The notes under the pieces: generated by a model
What the model saw: the letters and a program-made list of their open reading frames with translations, nothing else
Databases searched by the model: none
What the model was told of the DNA's origin: nothing
Shown: positions 1 to 7,633 of the stretch, piece by piece
Position numbering within the stretch: position 1 is the first letter of the stretch
How the letters are laid out: each line of letters starts with the position of its first letter
Translations under genes and position numbers: made by a program
Origin: Bacteroidota bacterium
GTDB taxonomy: Bacteria; Bacteroidota; Bacteroidia; Chitinophagales; Chitinophagaceae
Assembly: GCA_023436425.1 (NCBI GenBank)
Contig: JAEZJD010000012.1
Location: 1-13,644, forward strand
Direction of reading: 5' to 3'
Length of the DNA stretch: 13,644 nt

Positions 1-389
1 ACTATAGCAGTGCGTACCTTGGGTTTCAGCAACGGCAACAAGCAATTGAAGATCAAATGCAGCGGGCAAAAACCGACACGATAAAGATGCATCTGAAATC
101 AGCTTTACCTCTGTCGGCCTTCGCCGGCACTTACAAACACCCGATATACGGTAATATGAACATAGTGCAGAAGGATGGAAAACTTATTGCAACTTTTGAG
201 CACCACAAGGGACGCTTTGCAGAACTGGAGCCACTCGGCGGCGATCGATTTTGGGCTACATTCAACGATCCCATATATGGCTCTAAGGTTTGGCCCTTCA
301 GCATAAAGGATAATAAAGTAAAATCTGTAACCGTTACTGTCGCAGACTTCGTGGAATTTACCCCTTATGAATTTTATAAAATTAAATGA
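1..389 (+). CDS. Serine hydrolase (beta-lactamase family), C-terminal DUF3471-like domain, 5'-partial
   Basis: The frame is open from base 3 to a TGA at 387-389, so this is the end of a gene that starts before the window. About 128 residues are visible. After a short helical stretch (QQRQQAIEDQM) comes a beta-rich domain with the pattern FAGTYKHPIYGNMNIV, a G-L/K-turn, F-E-H-H, L-E-P-L-G-G-D-R-F and a final VEFTPYEF. This is the usual look of the DUF3471 domain that closes many class-C beta-lactamase-like serine hydrolases of Bacteroidota. Those enzymes are generally exported esterases or peptidases. The catalytic SxxK and YxN motifs would lie upstream and cannot be checked, so substrate and activity stay open. 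The stop codon overlaps the next start (ATGA), which suggests a translationally coupled two-gene operon. Confidence 0.75.
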   Translation, partial: YSSAYLGFQQRQQAIEDQMQRAKTDTIKMHLKSALPLSAFAGTYKHPIYGNMNIVQKDGKLIATFEHHKGRFAELEPLGGDRFWATFNDPIYGSKVWPFSIKDNKVKSVTVTVADFVEFTPYEFYKIK

Positions 390-892
390 TGACCAAAGCG
401 TACACTCTTTTCATTGCAACACTTCTGCTCGCCTGCAACTCTGGCGAAGATGTCAACACCTCAACCACGCAGAATTTTGACTCGGGTAAGTCCACCGTCG
501 ATTCGATAGTTGTTAACACCGATTCGGCCAACAACTCTCCGGCAGAAAAAAAAGAAAGACCTTCAGCAGTGAAAGACACAGTGACGAGTAAAAATTATAC
601 AAACCAACGCTTCAGAAACGTGCAGGTGAAAAAAACCGGTGAGCACACGTTTGTTATATCGGGTCAGGCGCAAGTGTTTGAAGCGGCATTTAGCTGGGTA
701 GTGGAAGATGGTCACAACGAATTAAAACAGGGACATGAAATGACCCATGCAGGCGCTCCTGCCTGGGGCAATTTCAAGTTCACGGTTGACGTTCAAAAAC
801 AAAATCCTAATTCAACACTTCACCTTATTTTATTTGAAGCCAGCGCTAAAGATGGAAGTCGCCAGCATCAACTAGCCATTCCGCTCTACTAA
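386..892 (+). CDS. Lipoprotein with Gmad2-like immunoglobulin-fold domain
   Basis: This 168-residue protein starts with a lipoprotein signal peptide: MMTKAYTLFIATLLLAC, with lipobox LLAC and the lipidated Cys at residue 17. A Ser/Thr/Asp-rich tether follows (about residues 18-70), and then a compact C-terminal domain (about 76-168). That domain carries the run VISGQAQVFEAAFSWVVEDG, then HAGAPAWGNFKFTV, then LFEASAKDGS and a closing IPL. This order matches the Gmad2 domain (immunoglobulin-like domain of bacterial spore germination), which is also found in secreted proteins of non-sporulating bacteria, where it probably binds a ligand or partner. The ATG overlaps the upstream stop by 4 bases, so it is probably co-translated with the serine hydrolase. 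A second ATG three bases later is an equally possible start. The domain call comes from pattern recognition, not a profile search. Confidence 0.8.
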   Translation: MMTKAYTLFIATLLLACNSGEDVNTSTTQNFDSGKSTVDSIVVNTDSANNSPAEKKERPSAVKDTVTSKNYTNQRFRNVQVKKTGEHTFVISGQAQVFEAAFSWVVEDGHNELKQGHEMTHAGAPAWGNFKFTVDVQKQNPNSTLHLILFEASAKDGSRQHQLAIPLY

Positions 893-923
893 ACTCTCTT
901 AATGAAGTTCTAAATTCCGGTCT

Positions 924-943
924 TGGGATGAAATTTCATCCCA
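924..943. promoter_or_regulatory. Perfect 20-bp palindrome, possible operator
   Basis: TGGGATGAAA is followed directly by its exact reverse complement TTTCATCCCA. It lies 32 bases after the lipoprotein stop and 91 bases before the L,D-transpeptidase start. No T-run follows, so it does not look like a terminator. A dimeric regulator site is the natural reading, but no family is identified. Confidence 0.5.
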
Positions 944-978
944 CTAACAGCCCTATTCACCGAAAACCGGCGCCTGTA

Positions 979-1005
979 AAGGCTTTCACGCCTTCTTTTG
1001 CTTTT
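979..1005 (+). terminator. Weak intrinsic terminator after the hydrolase-lipoprotein pair
   Basis: A short stem AAGGC / GCCTT with loop TTTCAC is followed by a C and then interrupted T-runs (TTTTG, CTTTT). The five-pair stem is weak, so this is a candidate only. It sits about 85 bases after the lipoprotein stop and just before the next gene. Confidence 0.35.
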
Positions 1006-1033
1006 CGTCAATACCACCTGAAAACCTTTATCT

Positions 1034-1711
1034 ATGAAAAAACCTTATGCCTTTGTAGGAATATTGTTGCTATTTGTACCGGTTCTTTCATCATTCGGAG
1101 ATGTAGCAACGTACCGCAGAAATCTTTCATCGCTGTATTTTGAATTAAATCTTGCAGCCTACGGGCTTACGCAAAAAGCAATGGATTATGCCGTTGAAGG
1201 ATATGAAAAGCTGGTAGACAGAGGCATGGTAAAGAACAGCAGGTATCTTACAGTCGTCGACTTCACACAGCCATCAAATGAAAAACGTTTTTACCTCATC
1301 GATGTCGAAAGCAAAGAACTGGTTGTGAATACATATGTGATGCACGGCAAAAGATCCGGCGATATCATCCCGGAAAGCTTTTCCAACAAAGTCAATTCAT
1401 TCAAAAGCAGTCTCGGTTTCTACATTACCAGAGAGATATATAAAGGCAAACGCGGACTGTCCCTCCGGTTAAAAGGATTAGAAGACATGTTTAATTCAAA
1501 CGCCGAAAAAAGAGGCGTTGTTATTCATGGCTCACAATTCATTAGTGAAGAAAGAGCGGAGCAAAACAAAGTTGCCAAAAGCGAAGGTTGTCCCGCTCTT
1601 CCGAAAGCCGATTACCTAAAAGTTATTCGACTGCTGCAAAACGGATCTGTTCTTTTTATCTACCATCCATCCGACGAGTACTTTACCAACTCTCCTGTAT
1701 TGAATAGTTAA
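1034..1711 (+). CDS. Exported murein L,D-transpeptidase catalytic-domain protein (YkuD_2 type)
   Basis: The 225-residue product has a cleavable signal peptide (MKKPYAFVGILLLFVPVLSS). Its catalytic domain shows the L,D-transpeptidase signature: VVIHGSQF with His165, then SEGCPALP with the probable nucleophile Cys186. Between them lies an ISEERAEQNKVAK stretch typical of the YkuD_2 branch common in Bacteroidota. Such enzymes act in the periplasm and use an active-site Cys to make 3-3 peptidoglycan cross-links or to attach proteins to stem peptides. The length fits this branch, and the core enzyme appears complete. The Arg often found two residues after the Cys in classic YkuD proteins (SxGCxR) is replaced by Ala-Leu, which is normal for this branch. 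It is preceded by a palindrome and seems to be its own transcription unit. Confidence 0.85.
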   Translation: MKKPYAFVGILLLFVPVLSSFGDVATYRRNLSSLYFELNLAAYGLTQKAMDYAVEGYEKLVDRGMVKNSRYLTVVDFTQPSNEKRFYLIDVESKELVVNTYVMHGKRSGDIIPESFSNKVNSFKSSLGFYITREIYKGKRGLSLRLKGLEDMFNSNAEKRGVVIHGSQFISEERAEQNKVAKSEGCPALPKADYLKVIRLLQNGSVLFIYHPSDEYFTNSPVLNS

Positions 1712-1723
1712 TTGTCTTTCATT

Positions 1724-1740
1724 TTGGCACGGTTTTGAAA
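1724..1740 (+). promoter_or_regulatory. Possible sigma-54-like (-24/-12) promoter
   Basis: TTGGCACGGTTTTGAAA has a complete -24 half (TTGGCACG) and a degenerate -12 half (TTGA rather than TTGC). The spacing is one base shorter than the consensus TGGCAC-N5-TTGC. It starts 12 bases after the L,D-transpeptidase stop and ends 25 bases before the ATG of the small ORF at 1766. The imperfect spacing keeps this uncertain. Confidence 0.3.
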
Positions 1741-1765
1741 CACTAATTTTTTAAAACCGGAAAAA

Positions 1766-1930
1766 ATGGAAAATAGAGAAGATAATACAGGCAGGCGAAG
1801 AAGAAAGATTTTTAAAAGAAGTGTTGAGTTAGTGCGGTCTGTGAAAGCAGGACAAACATCCGCATTAACGTGGGAGAGAGAATCGGTATCCCTTCCTCGA
1901 ATCTGGCGCCTTGACCAACCCGCAGCTTAA
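1766..1930 (+). CDS. Small basic ORF (54 aa) with helix-turn-helix-like pattern
   Basis: ATG at 1766 opens a 54-codon frame ending in TAA at 1928-1930. The product begins MENREDNTGRRRRKIF and is strongly basic. From residue 17 it reads like the N-terminal helix-turn-helix of IS3-type transposase OrfA proteins: a first helix KRSVELVRSVKAG, a second helix around TSALTWERES, the turn VS, and a third helix LPRIWRL. The family consensus in this place is roughly S-x-A-x-x-A-x-E-x-G-V-S-x-x-x-L/I-W-R-W. The protein stops right after that helix, so it is either a stand-alone tiny DNA-binding protein or a remnant. An A-rich stretch precedes the ATG, as is usual in this phylum. A promoter-like element lies upstream and a convincing terminator 30 bases downstream. 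Coding status is unproven, and the same transcript could be a small RNA. Confidence 0.4.
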   Translation: MENREDNTGRRRRKIFKRSVELVRSVKAGQTSALTWERESVSLPRIWRLDQPAA

Positions 1931-1959
1931 GATTTTCGATTAACTGATACTACAATTGG

Positions 1960-1995
1960 AAGGTTTGCAGAAGTAACTGCAGACCTTTTCTTTTT
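1960..1995 (+). terminator. Intrinsic terminator after the small ORF
   Basis: An 11-bp stem AAGGTTTGCAG / CTGCAGACCTT (one T-G wobble) encloses the loop AAGTAA and is followed by TTCTTTTT. The stem and T-tract are both good. It ends the transcript that carries the 1766-1930 ORF and separates it from the deacylase gene. Confidence 0.75.
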
Positions 1996-2078
1996 GGAAT
2001 TGACCAAGCGTTCAAGCAATAATTCTTAATTTATTTTCTCGATTAGAAACACCAGTGGTTTTCTCTTTACTTTTAAGA

Positions 2079-3671
2079 ATGCGATTGTTGTACCTACTAT
2101 TTTTTGTTGTTCCCGTAAGCCACCTATGTCCGCAACAAACAGCCGACATTCTAATCATCAACGGCCGTATCCTCGACGGCACTGGCAATTCATGGTTCTA
2201 CGGAAATGTTGCGATAAAAGATGGAAAAATTCTAAAGATTGGAAACTTAACTGACATCTCTGCGGCAAAAACAATTGACGCCAAAAACATGATTGTTGCT
2301 CCGGGCTTTATTGATGTGCATACACATATAGAAGGCGACGAATTCAAAAATCCAACAGCGGATAATTTTATACTTGACGGAGTTACAACGGTTGTCACAG
2401 GAAATTGCGGGTCGTCCAATCTTGATGTCACCAGATATCTGTTGCGAATCGATTCACTTCGGCCGTCAATAAATGTGGCTTCACTAATCGGCCACAATGA
2501 TGTGCGGCGGGCGGTTATGGGAACTGCCAACCGCGAACCCACTGAAGATGAAATGAAAAAGATGGAAGCTCTGGTGGAAGCCGCAATGAAAGGTGGCGCT
2601 GTAGGGTTCAGCACTGGCCTTATTTACATTCCCGGCGCCTATTCCAACACCGAAGAAATAGTGCGCCTGGCGAAAGTCGCTGCCAGCTACAAAGGCGTTT
2701 ATGCCTCGCACATGAGAGATGAAGGAGACAGCGTGGTGCAGGCGATTAACGAAGCCTTGCACATCGGTCGTGTTAACAACATGCCGGTGGAAATTTCGCA
2801 TTTCAAACTAAGCGGGCAGCAGAACTGGGGACGAAGTAAGGAAACAGTGGCGATGATTAAAAACGCGAGAGAGCAAGGCATTGATGTGACTATCGATCAA
2901 TACCCGTACACGGCAAGCAGTACTTCTCTTAGCACACTTTTGCCTGACAATATTTTATCGGACGGGCAGGATTCTATTCGCGCCAGACTGCAAAACCCCG
3001 AAGTGAGAAAAAGAGCGAAAGATTACATGCTGAGGAAGTTGAAAAACAGAAGGCTAAAGCACTGGAGCTATGCTGTGGTTGCATCATATCGCGCAGATAG
3101 CACGTATAATGGCAAGAGCATCGAGCAAATTAATCTGCTGATGCGGAGAAAACACAAAGCAAAATACGAGGCCGAAACTGTAATGGACATGATGATGAGA
3201 GGAGGAGCCGGAATGGTATTTCACGGCATGGGCGACGAAGATGTAAAACGAATCATGCAATACCCATTCAACATGTTTGCCTCCGACGCAAGCATTCGCA
3301 TTTTCAACCAGGGCGTGCCACATCCACGTGGCTACGGCACCAATGCCCGGGTACTCAGCAAATATGTTCGCGATGAAAAGGTGCTGTCTCTCGAAGAAGC
3401 TGTGCGGCGCATGACATCGTTGCCCGCGCAAAAATTTCAATTAACCGACCGCGGTTTGTTGAAAGAGGGCATGGCTGCAGATATTGTGGTGTTTGACGAA
3501 AAACAAGTGCAGGACCTTTCCACCTATGAAAAGCCGCACGCATATTCGAAAGGGTTTGAGTATGTAATAGTGAATGGAAAACTGGTCGTTGCCGATGGCA
3601 AACACCTGGGCACAAGGAGCGGTCACTCACTTTATGGGCCCGGAAATCAGAAACAATCTAAGATGTTGTGA
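2079..3671 (+). CDS. Exported N-acyl-D-amino-acid deacylase (D-aminoacylase) family amidohydrolase
   Basis: The product belongs to the amidohydrolase superfamily, whose D-aminoacylase branch removes acyl groups from N-acyl-D-amino acids using zinc. Numbering from ATG 2079 (530 aa), I see the ADILIINGRILDGTG opening strand and the metal-binding HTH at 81-83 in GFIDVHTHIEGD. Cys110 lies in TGNCGSS, His211 in SHMRDEG and His241 in ISHFKLSG, matching the Cys/His/His zinc ligands known from D-aminoacylases. Asp403 in FASDASIR fits the catalytic Asp, followed by HPRGYGTNARVL. The C-terminal GLLKEGMAADIVVFD closes the composite beta domain. An N-terminal hydrophobic segment (MRLLYLLFFVVPVS) predicts export, so it probably acts in the periplasm. 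The frame also extends upstream to a GTG at 2055, but the ATG at 2079 gives a normal signal peptide. Substrate specificity cannot be read from sequence; some relatives are dihydroorotase- or dipeptidase-like. Confidence 0.88.
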   Translation: MRLLYLLFFVVPVSHLCPQQTADILIINGRILDGTGNSWFYGNVAIKDGKILKIGNLTDISAAKTIDAKNMIVAPGFIDVHTHIEGDEFKNPTADNFILDGVTTVVTGNCGSSNLDVTRYLLRIDSLRPSINVASLIGHNDVRRAVMGTANREPTEDEMKKMEALVEAAMKGGAVGFSTGLIYIPGAYSNTEEIVRLAKVAASYKGVYASHMRDEGDSVVQAINEALHIGRVNNMPVEISHFKLSGQQNWGRSKETVAMIKNAREQGIDVTIDQYPYTASSTSLSTLLPDNILSDGQDSIRARLQNPEVRKRAKDYMLRKLKNRRLKHWSYAVVASYRADSTYNGKSIEQINLLMRRKHKAKYEAETVMDMMMRGGAGMVFHGMGDEDVKRIMQYPFNMFASDASIRIFNQGVPHPRGYGTNARVLSKYVRDEKVLSLEEAVRRMTSLPAQKFQLTDRGLLKEGMAADIVVFDEKQVQDLSTYEKPHAYSKGFEYVIVNGKLVVADGKHLGTRSGHSLYGPGNQKQSKML

Positions 3672-3754
3672 TCATCAGCTCATCCGCAGCATACTTCTTC
3701 CATTTTTAACGCTTAAATATTCTTTTGCGTCAGGTTTTCTGAAATACTTTCTTT

Positions 3755-3762
3755 TACTTTTG
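3755..3762 (+). promoter_or_regulatory. Possible Bacteroidota -7 promoter element (TAnnTTTG)
   Basis: TACTTTTG matches the Bacteroidota -7 consensus TAnnTTTG exactly. It is about 110 bases upstream of the SNF2-family start. A TTTG at 3724-3727 is 27 bases upstream, longer than the usual 19-21, and a closer TTTT (3735-3738) is imperfect, so the -33 half is weak. The gap 3672-3871 shows no other clear feature. Confidence 0.3.
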
Positions 3763-3871
3763 CCGATTGGCCTTTTTTCAATCAATGTGTAATAAGCAAC
3801 AGCCGGGATTATCACGGTTTGAATTCTGTGCTTACCTCCTAAATTGAAAATTGTCGATTAAGACTGAGCAC

Positions 3872-6800
3872 ATGGCATTACCGCACCTTTTAAAATACAT
3901 CTACACACACGGCAGCGACGAAGTGATACGCAGAGGAAAGAAAATTCATTCAAGCGGGTTTGTTGAATTAGTGGAGCACGACGATCTTTTCGGAACTGCA
4001 GTTTTTCGTGTTAAAGACGATACATATTCCACATTTTATAAGGTTCACGTCAACAATTATAAAGATCCGAAGACTATTTCCCTTCGGTGTGCCTGTCCCT
4101 ACAACCTTGGTGATATTTGCAGGCACGAAGCTGCAACTTTGATACGCTTGCAGGAAATGATCGACAAAGGTCAACTCGTGGCAGATAACGTTCTTTATGA
4201 TCAGCGGCACACTGTTGCAAAAATGAAGACCATTGATCTGCGCACAATCCAAATGCTGTCCAGCGCGGAGATTATCTCGGATGCAGAAAACTTTCTAAAG
4301 ACGAACAAGCCCGTTATCGAAACAGCCAAGGACGAAACGGTAAAAGCAGCCGTTAAGATAAATGGAGAAACTTATTCAGTAATCATACGGCGGAATGAAG
4401 AAAGAAATTTCGACACAAGCAGCGATTATGAAGATCCCGATCATCTTTTGTGCTTGCCAAAGGTGATAGTGTTCCTGTATCTGCTGCAAACAAAAGGTCA
4501 ACACTATTTTGAGACTATTCGCAATTGGGACAAAGAGAAAAACAAGTTGCTGGAGGCGTATGGCTACTCACTTAAAGACGACCTAAAAGGAAAATTTGAA
4601 TTCAATTATAAAGACGGCAAACCGTATCTCCGGGTGCTCGATCAGAAAATAAAAAGAGTAGCTCCCGCTGCAGCTCCACTGCCCCGTTTTGCCCCTCCTG
4701 TTGTTGAGGAGATCGAACCCGATGTCAAGCCTCAGATTATCACAAACAAGTTTGGCGTTGTGTTCAACTTTAATCACAAGTCGTACCCGTTTTTTTCCAT
4801 TGATCTCATCGAAGGCGAAATGGATGAAGAAGGTTCTTTTGCCGGAACTGTCGAAAAACTGGAGCTCAACAAATACATAAACGTTGATGAATACACTCCC
4901 GAAGACAAGAATCTTTTGCTGTTTATTCGCAAGTTGCAGGACACGGAAGTGAACAAGTATGTTAGCAGAAATTCCCCGTTTTCCGGCTTTTGGGAAAACA
5001 TCATTCATCACGAAGGCGATGAACTGCCGGAAGAAACAAAAAATTTGATTGCAGAATATTTTGTTCCCAAACTCAAAAAGCTGGTTCAGGATTTTTCTGC
5101 CGCACCTATCTTTTCTTTACAGAAAGGAAAAAGTTTCAAAACAGCAAACCTCGAAAAACTTGAACTAAGTGATAAATTCCTTTACCCGCATTTTAATGTA
5201 AACACCGACAACAATGAGTACACTGTTGAGTGCTTTGTAAAACCCGACGGTGTGCCGCACGCATTAAATGAAAATGAGTGTAGGTCTTCTGTGGTGTTCT
5301 TGTATAATCATCAGGTGTATTTGTGGGAAAAAAAAGAGGACCTTGAAGTTGTTGAGCCTTTTCTCCCTTCAGGCACAATAAAGGCCGATATTGAAGGTTG
5401 GCCTCAAATGCTGAACAAGACTGTGATGCCGCTTTCTAAAACCTATAAGGTGGATTTCGATCGCAGTCTTATAGCCGATGTGAAGGAAGGCGAGCCTGAA
5501 GTAAAATTGTTTTTGCAGGAAAAAGGCGAATACCTGGTTTTTCAGCCGGTGTTTACGTACAAGGGTTACGACACCAAGGCAAAGGACAAAGACGAACTGA
5601 TAGTGCCGCAAGGCGACAAAGTTGTTGTTGTTCGACGGAACCGGACTGCTGAAAAAGCTTTCATTGAAAAACTGCAAACACTTCACTCAAATTTCGTAAC
5701 GTTTGATGATGGAGCGGCGCTTGCTTTGAAGGGGGCAGATGTTTTGAAAAACAACTGGTTCTTCCTTTTTGTAGATGCGATGAACGATGCAAGGGTGCCG
5801 GTGTTTGGATTTGACAGTCTTAAAAACTTTCGTTTTAATACCTCCAAGCCTACTACACACATTTTTATAAGCAGCCATACAGATTGGTTCGATGCAAAAG
5901 TGGACATACTTTTTGGCGATCAGAAAGTGAGTGTGGCTGAAGTGAAAAAAGCATTAGCCAATAAGCAACAGTTTGTTCAGCTAAATGACGGAACGCTGGG
6001 CATTTTGCCCGAAGAGTGGCTAAAAAAATATTCGTTGCTTTTCCGCGTTGGTGAAGGCAAAACAGACAAACTAAAATTGTCGCGCTATCACCTCAGCGTG
6101 ATAGATGAACTGTATGAAAACAGAGACTCAGAAGAGCTCACTATACAGCTGGAGGAAAAGTATAACCGCATTCGTGAGTTTGAAAACATTAAAGAAGTGG
6201 ACCCGCCCGAACACTTAAAGAGTGTGTTGCGGCCGTATCAGGTGTCTGGTTTCCAATGGCTCAACTACCTGAGCGAAGTATCATGGGGCGGCATTCTCGC
6301 AGATGATATGGGACTTGGTAAAACAGTGCAAGCACTGTCGTTCATGGAGCATTATTATCAGGAAAATGAAGGAATAAAAGCTTTGGTTGTTTGCCCGACC
6401 ACGCTTATTTATAACTGGGAAAATGAAATTAAAAAATTTACCCCTTCCCTTACTTTTTACATACATCACGGACCCACAAGAAGCCGTAAAATAGAAGACC
6501 TGCTGAAGCATAATGTTGTGATCACCACTTATGGCACCTTGCGAAGCGACATACGTGTGTTTACGCAATCAGTATTTGATTATGTTGTGTTGGACGAATC
6601 GCAGGCGATAAAAAATCCAACAAGTAAGGTTACGAAAGCAGCTTCACTGCTGCTGGCAAAAAATCGTTTGTGCATGAGCGGTACGCCGCTACAAAATAAC
6701 ACCTTCGACATTTACGCTCAGATGAACTTTCTAAATCCAGGCATGCTCGGTAGTGTTGAATTTTTCCGGCAAGAGTTTTCCATTCCTATCGACAAGTTTG

Positions 6801-7615
6801 GCGAGCCGGAACAAAAAGACCATTTGAAAAAAATTCTTTATCCATTTATTCTGCGGCGAACAAAGGAGCAGGTAGCAAAGGATCTTCCCGATAAAACAGA
6901 GACAGTTCTGTTTTGCGAAATGGAAGATGAACAGCGCACGATTTATGATGCCTATCGAAACGATTACAGGGCGAGAATAATGGGCACAATCGAAGAACAG
7001 GGCATTCAAAAATCTCAGCTTACCATCTTGCAGGGATTGATGAAGCTGCGGCAAATTTGCGACTCTCCCGCCATTCTTAACGAAGAGGAAAAGTTTCCGA
7101 ACCACTCCATCAAGCTGGAAGAGCTCGCAAGAGAAATCACCGAAAACATTGGTGATCATAAGGCACTCATATTCTCGCAGTTCCTCGGTATGCTTGCGCT
7201 TATAAGAGAAAAGCTTGAGGGACTTGGCATCAAATACGAATATTTCGACGGCAGCACTTCAGCGCCGGACCGGGAAAAAGCAATTCAAAGTTTTCAAAAT
7301 GATGACGAGGTCCGTGTTTTTCTAATTTCGTTAAAAGCAGGTGGCGTAGGTCTAAATCTCACTGCTGCTGATTACGTCTACATTGTTGATCCGTGGTGGA
7401 ATCCGGCAGTGGAACAGCAGGCAATCGACCGCACACATCGCATCGGACAGACAAAAAACATTTTTGCGTATCGAATGATTTGCAAGGATACTATTGAAGA
7501 CAAAATCATGCAGCTGCAGGAAAAGAAACGTTTACTCGCCAAAGAGTTAATTGCAGATGACGCCTCATTCGTGAAGGCACTTTCGAGAGAAGATGTCGAA
7601 TATCTGTTCAGCTAA
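3872..7615 (+). CDS. SNF2-family DNA-dependent ATPase/helicase with N-terminal SWIM zinc finger
   Basis: This is a very long protein (1247 aa from ATG 3872). An in-frame TTG at 3851 would add seven residues and is less likely. Near the N-terminus is a SWIM zinc finger, C73-x-C75-x7-C83-x-H85. About 700 residues of unassigned sequence follow, with an Ala/Pro linker near 263-285. The C-terminal 450 residues are a complete two-lobe SNF2 motor: motif I DDMGLGKT (Lys817), motif Ia VVCPTTLIYNW, motif II DESQ (Asp908), motif III MSGTPLQN, then SLKAGGVGLNLT, WWNPAVEQQ and motif VI QAIDRTHRIGQ (1183-1193). Motif II is DESQ where DEAQ or DEGH is common. Such proteins translocate on double-stranded DNA and remodel protein-DNA complexes; the bacterial SWIM-SNF2 type has no settled role. 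No nuclease, methylase or other defence gene is adjacent. Confidence 0.9.
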   Translation: MALPHLLKYIYTHGSDEVIRRGKKIHSSGFVELVEHDDLFGTAVFRVKDDTYSTFYKVHVNNYKDPKTISLRCACPYNLGDICRHEAATLIRLQEMIDKGQLVADNVLYDQRHTVAKMKTIDLRTIQMLSSAEIISDAENFLKTNKPVIETAKDETVKAAVKINGETYSVIIRRNEERNFDTSSDYEDPDHLLCLPKVIVFLYLLQTKGQHYFETIRNWDKEKNKLLEAYGYSLKDDLKGKFEFNYKDGKPYLRVLDQKIKRVAPAAAPLPRFAPPVVEEIEPDVKPQIITNKFGVVFNFNHKSYPFFSIDLIEGEMDEEGSFAGTVEKLELNKYINVDEYTPEDKNLLLFIRKLQDTEVNKYVSRNSPFSGFWENIIHHEGDELPEETKNLIAEYFVPKLKKLVQDFSAAPIFSLQKGKSFKTANLEKLELSDKFLYPHFNVNTDNNEYTVECFVKPDGVPHALNENECRSSVVFLYNHQVYLWEKKEDLEVVEPFLPSGTIKADIEGWPQMLNKTVMPLSKTYKVDFDRSLIADVKEGEPEVKLFLQEKGEYLVFQPVFTYKGYDTKAKDKDELIVPQGDKVVVVRRNRTAEKAFIEKLQTLHSNFVTFDDGAALALKGADVLKNNWFFLFVDAMNDARVPVFGFDSLKNFRFNTSKPTTHIFISSHTDWFDAKVDILFGDQKVSVAEVKKALANKQQFVQLNDGTLGILPEEWLKKYSLLFRVGEGKTDKLKLSRYHLSVIDELYENRDSEELTIQLEEKYNRIREFENIKEVDPPEHLKSVLRPYQVSGFQWLNYLSEVSWGGILADDMGLGKTVQALSFMEHYYQENEGIKALVVCPTTLIYNWENEIKKFTPSLTFYIHHGPTRSRKIEDLLKHNVVITTYGTLRSDIRVFTQSVFDYVVLDESQAIKNPTSKVTKAASLLLAKNRLCMSGTPLQNNTFDIYAQMNFLNPGMLGSVEFFRQEFSIPIDKFGEPEQKDHLKKILYPFILRRTKEQVAKDLPDKTETVLFCEMEDEQRTIYDAYRNDYRARIMGTIEEQGIQKSQLTILQGLMKLRQICDSPAILNEEEKFPNHSIKLEELAREITENIGDHKALIFSQFLGMLALIREKLEGLGIKYEYFDGSTSAPDREKAIQSFQNDDEVRVFLISLKAGGVGLNLTAADYVYIVDPWWNPAVEQQAIDRTHRIGQTKNIFAYRMICKDTIEDKIMQLQEKKRLLAKELIADDASFVKALSREDVEYLFS

Positions 7616-7633
7616 CATTTAAGATTAAGGATT

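Noticed and set aside
928..1143. 71-codon plus-strand ORF across the palindrome and the L,D-transpeptidase start
   Set aside because: It overlaps the signal peptide of a well-supported gene in another frame and shows no domain-like sequence.
1766..1930. A complete insertion sequence around the HTH-like small ORF
   Set aside because: No transposase catalytic ORF, terminal inverted repeats or target duplication are visible in the gap.
3675..3815. 46-codon minus-strand ORF starting with GTG (VIIPAVAYYTLIEKRP...), preceded by AGGAGG
   Set aside because: Its Lys/Arg-rich sequence is what an antisense reading of T-rich spacer gives, the AGGAGG is too far from the GTG (about 18 bases), and the phylum rarely uses Shine-Dalgarno sites. 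It cannot be fully excluded.
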